DNA of 64,000 nt from Candidatus Bathyarchaeota archaeon A05DMB-4 (GTDB lineage Archaea; Thermoproteota; Bathyarchaeia; Bathyarchaeales; SOJC01): contig JABFQO010000005.1 of the NCBI GenBank assembly GCA_019685575.1, positions 62,001 to 126,000 on the forward strand, in the 5' to 3' direction. The notes under the pieces are model-generated. The model saw only the letters and a list, made by a program, of their open reading frames with translations. It was not told where the DNA came from and did not search any database. Made by a program: the position numbers and the translations under genes. Below, one piece after another: positions 52,501 to 58,175 of the stretch; the first letter of the stretch is position 1, and each line of letters begins with the position of its first letter.

Positions 52501-52871
52501 TTAATCAAGGCGAGACAGTTAACGTGAATGTTACAGTTGCCAATCATGGCGCCTACACAGAAACAATAAATGTTACTCTTTACGCAAACTCAACCGCGCT
52601 AACCTCTCACATATTGACACTTGAACCAGCAGACTTTGCAACCACCTCTTTTGTATGGAACACAACAAGCTTTGCTAACGGCAATTACGTATTAAACGCA
52701 GAAATCTCGCCTGTAACTGGAGAAGTGGATACAACAAATAACGGCCTAGCGTTAACAGAAACACCACTTGTAATAATTCCAGAGTTTTCATCAACCACTA
52801 TCCTGCTACTAATCATGGCTCTCTCTGCAATATCTATTATCGCTGCAAGGAAGAAACCTAAAAGGCAATAG
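49581..52871 (+). CDS. Giant surface protein: beta-helix, clan CD cysteine-protease-like domain, CARDB/Ig domains, PEF-type anchor
   Basis: The protein has 1096 residues. A signal peptide lies at 1-30. A NosD-type beta-helix spans about 60-370 and ends with EGNYWSDYTGVDANSDGIGD. A CARDB-like Ig domain follows at about 395-490. At about 500-720 comes a caspase/gingipain-like (clan CD) domain with LFVYLFDHGGFNQF (H near 593) and LIYAACQSGSFIDTL (C near 635), the expected His-Gly and Ala-Cys dyad. Further Ig and CARDB domains follow (VYVERPLEESVVYGTIKING near 870, VVTDLKPSSTLVNQGETVNV near 965). The C terminus, VIIPEFSSTTILLLIMALSA plus a basic tail, resembles an archaeosortase signal. It is probably an exposed, glycosylated enzyme. 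Confidence 0.82.
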   Translation: MMYLREKIALLMILISLNMIIAGLGKIGNAQDGVLETIYILPDGSVSPATPLITHTGDFYSLTGNINATIIVQKGGITFSGNGHTLYGNNTPYGAAVSGFVINGVNNVTIMNTQIINYSYGVFLQNTMYNNITNNYFDYDSYAVGLHGNADYNTIANNTMTRGLQGVYTDFGFNNNITVIYNSITNLDSGGVGINLLNSAGNVVKGNMMDHNNKGINLYDCTNSVVSGNIITYMDQAGIHLIDSSGNTIVGNKINRTRPGPGICLDSSSENNVSGNELWYNEEGIRVVSYSTLNTVFGNNLTYNDYGVVLYNHADNNTFYHNNFVYSIDYQVFFLSSDNLYNKWNSSTEGNYWSDYTGVDANSDGIGDTPYVVNADNVDNFPLMQSYSVKHMISVINVTTSKTVTAMGVPILIYVDVENAGDSDASFGVTAYANNLIVGTQIVENMAPKSSKGLTFLWQTAGYPQKTYTIRAIVNAISSDLQIINNGMHTNEPVNLVGNGCCIVVAGTKYGDTLVDLINYGTNRTYLILKEIGYKDDEIYLMHQPRYNPEDVDGDGQNDVDANSTAANLQWAIESWARYRVSPTEPLFVYLFDHGGFNQFCIRPGENVLDSDLATWITNLESATNASVHLIYAACQSGSFIDTLSASGRIIITSCGASQSSYIYEKWEAFSVPFWNSIKSGHSIMEAFNYASGRMDLLTQTPRLDDNGDGIGHWACLPNNGDGNLAANTYIGHCEWPYPWISCAIAKQTFTWPPPSSVALWAKVENKTKLAHVAVYMQPPDWGPPEPNGTLVVPNFERFEMTDPDHDGNWTVNIPNINFTSHASGASKFIFLITAEEENGDTATLEILEVEFTASGLPADDAEAPKVYVERPLEESVVYGTIKINGTATDDSCLQKVELYIDSNLVDTLNLGSYSVSYFAFNFNTTSLKNGVTQILVKVFDGSGNTSNQSITVYVHNFVHDVVVTDLKPSSTLVNQGETVNVNVTVANHGAYTETINVTLYANSTALTSHILTLEPADFATTSFVWNTTSFANGNYVLNAEISPVTGEVDTTNNGLALTETPLVIIPEFSSTTILLLIMALSAISIIAARKKPKRQ

Positions 52872-52931
52872 CCATACTCCCAAACTCGAATTTTGCTCAC
52901 TCATATTTCCTAAGCGCGCCACATCAAATAT

Positions 52932-53191
52932 TCAAAAAGCATACAACAAAGCAACAGCCAAAATACACAAAGTTTCTTCAACACTGGGTTGTTCCTTGGG
53001 CAAATTGAAAGAAGTTGTTGTTCTATAGCCCTTAGGGTCAACAACTTCTAATCCAAGCCTGTGAGTTTTCATGCGCATTGCTTCAACTGGCTTATTTAAA
53101 GTCTTAGCGATTATGTTGAGAGGCTTTTTTCGTTAATCAACTGTCTTAGTTTTTGTTCGTCTTCAATTGACCAAGGCTTGCCTCTGGGCAT
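52932..53191 (-). pseudogene. Frameshifted SANT/HTH-like DNA-binding protein remnant
   Basis: Reading on minus from ATG 53191 (AGGGTGA upstream) gives MPRGKPWSIEDEQKLRQLIN, then stops after EKSLST. A one-base shift at the run of six A (53125-53130 on the plus strand as T) restores a good frame: PLNIIAKTLNKPVEAMRMKT, then HRLGLEVVDPKGYRTTTSF and LPKEQPSVEETLCILAVALL, to a stop at 52932. The layout is that of a small Myb/SANT-type helix-turn-helix protein. It may be a dead gene, a sequencing slip in the homopolymer, or a programmed -1 frameshift of the kind used by insertion sequences. Confidence 0.6.
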
Positions 53192-53370
53192 TAAGTCTTC
53201 ACCCTAAAGAACACGCCAATCAAAGTGCCAATAAAACCGAAATTATCCGCAGTGCTGGCCGTTCTAAAAGGAGCTTCAGTGGGTTGGCGCACATAGTCAA
53301 GCAAGTGAATATGGCAGCAACAATAATATGGAGTGCAATCACGACAGGCATAACAGCAGGACTAGACTGC
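53192..53370. other. Unresolved coding-like stretch upstream of the SANT remnant
   Basis: On minus, an open frame without a clear start ends with VRQPTEAPFRTASTADNFGF, IGTLIGVFFRVKT and TAA, the TAA overlapping the ATG of the SANT remnant as TAATG. This would suggest translational coupling. Plus-strand and other minus frames are also open here. I cannot choose among them. It may belong to the same decayed element. Confidence 0.25.
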
Positions 53371-53467
53371 TAGAAAGAAAAGTCTTGTGAGAAGCGTTTT
53401 TGTCCTTTTTTCGCTTTATGTTTTTAAGAATAATTTTCAAACCTCAGAAGATCCCCCATGGCAAAAT

Positions 53468-53476
53468 CTTATAAGG
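53468..53476 (+). promoter_or_regulatory. Box A for the heliorhodopsin gene
   Basis: CTTATAAGG lies about 28 bases before the ATG at 53501, the spacing of a leaderless archaeal promoter. It supports 53501 as the original start of the heliorhodopsin gene, rather than the TTG at 53574. Confidence 0.5.
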
Positions 53477-53500
53477 ACTCCGTAACGATAATGTCATTTT

Positions 53501-53605
53501 ATGAGTTATAAAGAAATACAAAAAACTATTGCAGGGTCACCCATTTCGTTTGCTGGTTTAAGGCGTTTAAACATTGGCGCAGGCATCCTCCAGCGCGCGC
53601 GCTAG
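53501..53605 (+). pseudogene. Detached N-terminal piece of the heliorhodopsin gene
   Basis: ATG 53501 opens a frame of 34 codons: MSYKEIQKTIAGSPISFAGL, then RRLNIGAGILQRAR and TAG. GLRRLNIGAGILQ matches the start of helix A in heliorhodopsins. The frame stops in the run CAGCGCGCGCGCTAGC (53591-53606). The main body of the protein continues in the next frame from the same run. About 6-15 residues of helix A also seem to be missing, so an indel larger than one base may have occurred. Confidence 0.6.
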
Positions 53606-54239
53606 CAAAGTACCTTTCACAGTCTATCCTGATCCTCAGATACTTTTTACAGTGAGTTATTTAGGCGTTATAGTCGCTTCATTTCCGCTTATTTCAGCAT
53701 TGGCTCATCTCATTATTGCATTTCCAAAGAAACAAAACTACATTGACAATCTTAAGAAAGGAATGAATCCTTACCGGTGGTATGAATATGCCTTTTCCAG
53801 TTCAATAATGATAGTGCTTATAGCTACATTTGTTGGCGTATGGGATTTCTGGTCGCTCGTAATGATTTTTGTTCTGAATGCGATGATGATTATGTTTGGG
53901 TATTTAATGGAAGTTATGAATCAGACAACCGAGAAGACCGTATGGTCGCCTTTCATTTTAGGGTGTATTTCTGGTGGAATCCCGTGGGTTGTGATGTTCG
54001 CCTATTTCGTTGCAGCAATCACGTCTACGGGCACGAATCCCCCAGCATTTGTTTACGCAATTTTCTTCATATACTTCATTGTTTTCAACATATTCGCTTT
54101 GAACATGGTTCTTCAATACAAAGGTGTTGGACGCTGGAGAGACTACCTGTACGGCGAAAGAGTCTACATTATTCTTAGTTTTGTGGCTAAAACATTACTC
54201 GCTTGGCTTGTATTCATTGGGGTATTTGCACCATTTTAG
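53574..54239 (+). CDS. Heliorhodopsin (retinal-binding membrane protein), helix A disrupted
   Basis: The 221-residue frame matches heliorhodopsins from helix B onward. RWYEYAFSSSIMIVLIA (68-84) has the counterion glutamate E71. GYLMEVMNQ lies near 109, FILGCISGGIPW near 127, and QYKGVGRWRDYLYGERVYII at 181-200. LSFVAKTLLAW has the Schiff-base lysine K206. The E-to-K spacing (135) is that of the reference heliorhodopsin (134). Heliorhodopsins bind retinal with the N terminus in the cytoplasm; their cellular role is still debated. The N-terminal 15 residues here are out of frame with a better start at 53501. Apart from this the gene looks intact. Confidence 0.88.
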   Translation: MAQASSSARASKVPFTVYPDPQILFTVSYLGVIVASFPLISALAHLIIAFPKKQNYIDNLKKGMNPYRWYEYAFSSSIMIVLIATFVGVWDFWSLVMIFVLNAMMIMFGYLMEVMNQTTEKTVWSPFILGCISGGIPWVVMFAYFVAAITSTGTNPPAFVYAIFFIYFIVFNIFALNMVLQYKGVGRWRDYLYGERVYIILSFVAKTLLAWLVFIGVFAPF

Positions 54240-54318
54240 ATCAAAGATTTCAATCGATCAGCAAAATGTTTGAGAACATAATTAAACTGGCGACATATGA
54301 TGATGTGGAGGTGGAAAA

Positions 54319-54435
54319 ATGACTAGGGTTGGAGAGATTTATTTGTGTGGAATATGCGGTAACAAGGTCAAAATCATTGACGCAGGAAAAGGGACGCTAG
54401 TTTGTTGCGGGAAACCAATGAAACTCGTGAAATAG
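54319..54435 (+). CDS. Desulforedoxin (38 residues)
   Basis: ATG 54319 to TAG 54435 encodes 38 residues with YLCGICGNKVKIIDAGKG, then LVCCGKPMKLVK. CxxC at 10-13 and CC at 29-30 form the single Fe(SCys)4 site of desulforedoxin, nearly at full family length. GGAGGTGG lies 4 bases upstream of the ATG. It lies 79 bases after the heliorhodopsin stop. A role in moving electrons to superoxide reductase or rubrerythrin is usual for the family. It is a second mini iron protein beside that at 47002. Confidence 0.85.
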   Translation: MTRVGEIYLCGICGNKVKIIDAGKGTLVCCGKPMKLVK

Positions 54436-54904
54436 AGACCTCTTTGCGAAATCGCATAAGGAAAAAGCAGTGTTCTGTTAGTTGTTGTTATCAGAAAACA
54501 AGACTTGAATTGTTTAGAAGCAGAAACGAGGAAATTTGCACGAGCTATCGGAGGTTAGAAGCCCCTTATCAGGAGAATTCGTCATCTTCTACGAAAATAA
54601 GGCAACTACGCCCTCACTAGCACGTAGCTTAATCTATTTATTGTGTTATTTTCTGCATTTTGCAAACGGATGTTCGCGTGCTGCGGTTTAGTTAGGGAGA
54701 ATTTGTTTTTGTTTGGCTGTTTTTGGTTCTTCGATAATGAGGAGAAAAAGGATGTGGAAGAAAAGTTAAGCGTCTCATCTATTCTTCTTTCTTCTTTTAC
54801 TCCTTCCGGTACTCCTTTTCCAAAATCCTTAAAAAATCCGACCCCTTTCTTCAGCCCTTTTCCGAAAATGCTTAAATTCAATTCTATTGACGATTTAGGA
54901 GAGA
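54436..54904. other. 470-base gap with a possible decayed small gene and the tRNA-Val promoter
   Basis: On plus, one frame reads KSSVLLVVVIRKQDLNCLEA, then ETRKFARAIGG and stop (to about 54555). A second frame continues LSGEFVIFYENKATTPSLAR from about 54558 to 54670. Both look protein-like and may be halves of one frameshifted gene, but I cannot name it. GCTTAAATTC near 54870-54879 is a likely box A for the tRNA at 54905. Longer ORFs covering the tRNA are shadows. Confidence 0.3.
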
Positions 54905-54981
54905 GGGCCGGTCGTCTAGCTTGGTAGGACATTGGCTTTACGAGCCAAAGGTCGCTGGTTCAAGTCCGGCCCGGCCCACCA
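54905..54981 (+). tRNA. tRNA-Val (anticodon TAC), CCA encoded
   Basis: The acceptor arms GGGCCGG/CCGGCCC pair. The D arm is GTCTAGCTTGGTAGGAC, and the anticodon stem-loop TTGGC TTTACGA GCCAA has anticodon TAC. The T arm is GCTGG TTCAAGT CCGGC. The discriminator A (54978) is followed by encoded CCA (54979-54981). No intron is present. A box A lies about 30 bases upstream. Confidence 0.95.
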
Positions 54982-55269
54982 ATAATGGTTTGTGTTTATA
55001 GAAGATTTTGCGTGGTTGTTTCAGACGGTTTTTGCAGTAACTTGCAAGGATACCCGAGCGGATGCGGGTTGCTTCTTGTTATAAGATTGGCGTTCTTTGT
55101 GTGCACCCGTGGATGCAAAAGGTGCGAAAGACAATATGAACCAAGGTGCATGCGTTGTGTTCGCGGCGTATGCCGATCCGAATTGGGCTCTGTCTTGAAG
55201 AACATGCTTAGGTAAAAACAAAAAGAGAAAAAGTTTCGGATGGCGGTTTTAGTCGCTAGTAGCTTGCGT
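54982..55269. other. Gap after tRNA-Val with a doubtful cysteine-rich ORF
   Basis: An ATG 4 bases after the tRNA (54985) opens 76 codons ending at 55215. They include CTRGCKRCERQYEPRCMRCV and RGVCRSELG, a cluster of cysteines that might bind metal. There is no ribosome site, and the first half is not protein-like. I do not call it a gene. No other structure is seen before the Alba stop. Confidence 0.25.
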
Positions 55270-55554
55270 CTATTGTTTGAGAGTGATCTCCATAGTGGAG
55301 ACTTTTCTCGGATTTCCGCCTTCCTGTGGGGTGATTTCCTCAGTACCGATGGCTATTTGTTCGATGCTGACGTCTTTGAGGAATTTTCGGCGAATAACTT
55401 CGGCCACGTCTACGGCGGTGCTTATGGCTTGTCCTCTGGCTTTCAAGGTTACTTTCTCTGCGTTGTTGTTGAAGCAGGCGATGACCGCCATGACGTAGTT
55501 CATCGGGGGTTTACGACCGATGTATATCGTGTTTGGATCTCTTTCTTGGCTCAT
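55270..55554 (-). CDS. albA: Alba chromatin protein
   Basis: Alba is a small dimeric protein that coats archaeal DNA and RNA. From ATG 55554 there are 94 residues. TIYIGRKPPMNYVMAVIACF holds the acetylatable-lysine region, here with RK in place of the usual GKK. VTLKARGQAISTAVDVAEVI follows, then QIAIGTEEIT and STMEITLKQ. The open frame extends 18 codons upstream without family similarity. The gene is apparently leaderless. The HDAC-like enzyme at 2.7 kb could act on it, but that is speculation. Confidence 0.95.
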   Translation of the reverse strand: MSQERDPNTIYIGRKPPMNYVMAVIACFNNNAEKVTLKARGQAISTAVDVAEVIRRKFLKDVSIEQIAIGTEEITPQEGGNPRKVSTMEITLKQ

Positions 55555-55681
55555 GTTTTCTACGTTCCTTGTTCTTGTCTGTTGTTTAAAGCGGAAAATA
55601 CAATGCACATTCTCCTATAAAACCCTATTCAAACAAACTTCTAGAACAAGCATGCAACCTGACTGTCTCAATGGATTCTGG

Positions 55682-56641
55682 TTAATGGGCTTGGTCTTTC
55701 ATGTACTTTGTTAACGTGTTTCTACAGTAGGCTGTACCGTCGCACATGATTGTATTGTATTCAGGGAAGCCTTCCCGGCAAGCAGCAAATTCCAAACCAT
55801 GCCCAAGGACAACCGAGCGGAGTTTATGGATAATAGTCCTCTTCTTCTCGGCAGCCAGGTACCTATAACCCACGATCCATTCGCCGTCTTCGTACGCTTT
55901 AACAATCTTTTCGTATTTTTCGGGAAAGAGTTGCTGAACCTTCGTAAAGAATCCTTTCACTGGCTTTACGGTGGCCACCGTGACTTGTTTCACGCCGACT
56001 TCAGAAAGCATGCGTACAAGGGTTTCGAATTCCTTCGGGTCGTCGTTCACGTAAGGTATTATCGGGTCGATCCTAGCCGTTGCAGAAACTCCTTTGGCGA
56101 CAATTTTTTGCAGAGCGTTTATTCTTTTTTCTGGCGTTGGCGCATTTGGTTCGATTTTTTTGGCTGTGTCTTCGTTTGGAGTTGTTATCGTAACCGAGAC
56201 GACGGTTGACGTTTTTCGGAACAAATCAACATCACGCGTCACCAAATCCGATTTTGTAACCATCAACAACGGAAAACCATGCCTAACAAGCACTTCAACA
56301 CACTTGCGTGTGATTTGGTAGTCACTTTCCAAGGGTTGATAAGGGTCAGTGCAGTCACTTATCATCACGGGCAATTTCTGTTTCGTGCTTGCCGCCATCG
56401 CTTCTATGTGCTCAAGCAACTTAATTCGAGGCGCGGGTGAACCGTTAAAACTTGGAAACTTCGTTGCGTAGCAGTAGATACAGTTATGCCCGCAGCGTCC
56501 AAGGTACGTGTTCAAGTTGTATTTTGGGGAGCAAGTGCAGAAGCCTTGCGCAAACGAGTTGAAACGAGGCAGTTGCATACAAAATTGCCTACACAACCGT
56601 GACTTATAACGTCTCCATAACCTCCACATGATGACAGCCAA
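55682..56641 (-). CDS. SPL-family radical SAM protein (COG1533)
   Basis: The 319 residues carry C50-x3-C54-x2-C57 (CGHNCIYCYA), and an additional CTCSPKYNLN just before it. SDCTDPYQPLE lies near 95, LMVTKSDLVTRD near 125, VSVTITTPNED near 145 and RIDPIIPYVND near 190. These place it with the spore-photoproduct-lyase-like radical SAM proteins of unknown substrate that are common in archaea. It lies 6 bases after the FTR1 permease on the same strand. The first 20 residues are doubtful. Confidence 0.87.
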   Translation of the reverse strand: MAVIMWRLWRRYKSRLCRQFCMQLPRFNSFAQGFCTCSPKYNLNTYLGRCGHNCIYCYATKFPSFNGSPAPRIKLLEHIEAMAASTKQKLPVMISDCTDPYQPLESDYQITRKCVEVLVRHGFPLLMVTKSDLVTRDVDLFRKTSTVVSVTITTPNEDTAKKIEPNAPTPEKRINALQKIVAKGVSATARIDPIIPYVNDDPKEFETLVRMLSEVGVKQVTVATVKPVKGFFTKVQQLFPEKYEKIVKAYEDGEWIVGYRYLAAEKKRTIIHKLRSVVLGHGLEFAACREGFPEYNTIMCDGTAYCRNTLTKYMKDQAH

Positions 56642-56647
56642 AGATGA

Positions 56648-57526
56648 TTAAGCCAAAATTTCACGAGTTCTCCAATAGTTCTTGAGCACGTACGCGCCCA
56701 TGACAAACCAGTAGGCAAGATAAACGATAACGCGTAGCCACTCGGGATTTCCATCATAACCTACCAAAGCCCCAAGAAGCGAGCCTATAACGCCCTTCTC
56801 ATGCAGCAACGGATAGGTTCCATTAACGCCGAGAGGCGGGTTTATGTCAAAGGCAGGTTGGCTTAACACGCCCAATTGTATATTCAAGGTTTCTCCAGCT
56901 TCTATTAATTCATGAACCCCGTACCCTACGAGTCCCGCGGCGAAGATTATGAGAATTATGCTTGTCACTTGAAAGAACCTTTTAACATCCAGTCGATGCA
57001 CGCCCCTCATTAAAACCCACGCCGTCGCCAGCACAACAAAAACTGCGAATGATAAACCGACGAGCGTACCAGCCGAATCGATGGTTAGAAGAGTGGTTAA
57101 AAAGAGCACGGTTTCCAGTCCCTCCCTGAACACCGCAACAAAAGCCAGCGCTACAATGCCGAACAATTGTCCCCGGGTAACTGTTGACTCGACCTTCTGT
57201 TCCAATTCTGTTCTTATGGTTTGAGCATGTTTAGTCATCCAAAGAATCATGTAAGTCAACGCGAAAGCGGCAAAAAGCGCCGCAACTCCTTCAAAAACTT
57301 GAGCGCCAAACCCCGTCAAATTCCCGTAAACCACTAACAACACACTCCCGAACAGACAACTAAGGCCAACAGCAACGCCGGCGCCGTAAAGGGAATATCT
57401 AATCAGGCTTTGTCTCCTGCTTTTTTTGAGGTAAGCGATTATGATGGCCATGATTAGTGAGGCTTCAAGCGCCTCTCTGAAAGTTATCAGAAAACTCGGA
57501 AGCAACGACTCGTACAAGGCTTGCAC
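56648..57526 (-). CDS. FTR1-family iron permease
   Basis: This is an integral membrane protein of 292 residues with seven helices. The family's iron-binding REXXE motifs are both present: REALE at 17-21 and REGLE near 134. It imports ferrous or ferric iron. Bacterial EfeU and yeast Ftr1 work with an oxidase, but no EfeO/EfeB-like partner is adjacent. It starts at GTG. The neighbouring radical SAM protein and ferredoxins all need iron. Confidence 0.92.
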   Translation of the reverse strand: MQALYESLLPSFLITFREALEASLIMAIIIAYLKKSRRQSLIRYSLYGAGVAVGLSCLFGSVLLVVYGNLTGFGAQVFEGVAALFAAFALTYMILWMTKHAQTIRTELEQKVESTVTRGQLFGIVALAFVAVFREGLETVLFLTTLLTIDSAGTLVGLSFAVFVVLATAWVLMRGVHRLDVKRFFQVTSIILIIFAAGLVGYGVHELIEAGETLNIQLGVLSQPAFDINPPLGVNGTYPLLHEKGVIGSLLGALVGYDGNPEWLRVIVYLAYWFVMGAYVLKNYWRTREILA

Positions 57527-57620
57527 AGTCCCAGTGAGGTCTTACGCGTACACTAAAAATAAAGTGCGATTAGTCGTATATTTAAGCCTTCTCCAAGAAC
57601 GCTCTTGTTCGTATAATGGT

Positions 57621-57842
57621 TTATTCGGTGCTGATTACTTGCACGGGGCATGAGATTTTGGCGTTTTCTACGCATGCCGTTAACTCGTCTCCTACTTCGC
57701 CCTTGCCTAATTCTTCCTTTCTGTACTTTTCGGTTATCGCGGCTTTTCCGTCAAGTTCAATGAGCAATTTGAAAACTTCTGGGCAGACTGCCTCGCACGT
57801 GCCGCAGCCTATGCATCCTTCTCGGTCTATGAAAATTTTCAT
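57621..57842 (-). CDS. Monocluster [4Fe-4S] ferredoxin
   Basis: The 73 residues have CIGCGTCEAVCP, where C10, C13 and C16 bind the cluster, and the fourth ligand is in SCPVQVI near the end. C20 and the cysteine in LTACVENA are placed like the disulfide pair of Thermotoga-type ferredoxin. This makes it a low-potential one-electron carrier. It lies alone, 94 bases after the FTR1 start on the same strand, and is divergent from the next ferredoxin. Confidence 0.93.
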   Translation of the reverse strand: MKIFIDREGCIGCGTCEAVCPEVFKLLIELDGKAAITEKYRKEELGKGEVGDELTACVENAKISCPVQVISTE

Positions 57843-57964
57843 GCGTCATCGCTCGGGGTTTTCTATGTTGTGCATCTCGTTTAAAACTCTTCACATGTTC
57901 TGAACCGAGAAAAAATTTTCGGTGGACAATAAAGGTTTAATAACTCTTGAGAACACGTTAAAAA

Positions 57965-58165
57965 ATGGCGGAGCACATGGTAAAAATACGGATTGACTAT
58001 GCCAAATGCGATGGAACCGACAAACTCTGCGTCGAAATATGCCCTTTTTCGATTTTCCGCGACAAGAAATCCGCAAAACCCACGGTCGTAAATGAAAAAG
58101 ACTGCATTTTGTGCAGAACATGCCAAGTAAATTGCCCGGCTCAGGCTATAGAAATTTCTGTGTAA
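57965..58165 (+). CDS. Ferredoxin-like protein with one canonical and one altered cluster motif
   Basis: The 66 residues have a normal second motif, CILCRTCQVNCP. The first reads CDGTDKLCVEICP, with a spacing of six residues between the first two cysteines and one cysteine fewer than usual. That cluster may be [3Fe-4S] or missing. The gene is convergent with the hydrogenase large subunit, ending 10 bases away. It could be the electron partner of that enzyme, although it is on the opposite strand. Confidence 0.88.
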   Translation: MAEHMVKIRIDYAKCDGTDKLCVEICPFSIFRDKKSAKPTVVNEKDCILCRTCQVNCPAQAIEISV

Positions 58166-58175
58166 TCCTTACCCT

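Noticed and set aside
54606-54932. 108-residue minus-strand ORF and the plus-strand ORF 54643-54927
   Set aside because: Both overlap the tRNA-Val gene and its promoter and have low-complexity sequence; they are shadows.
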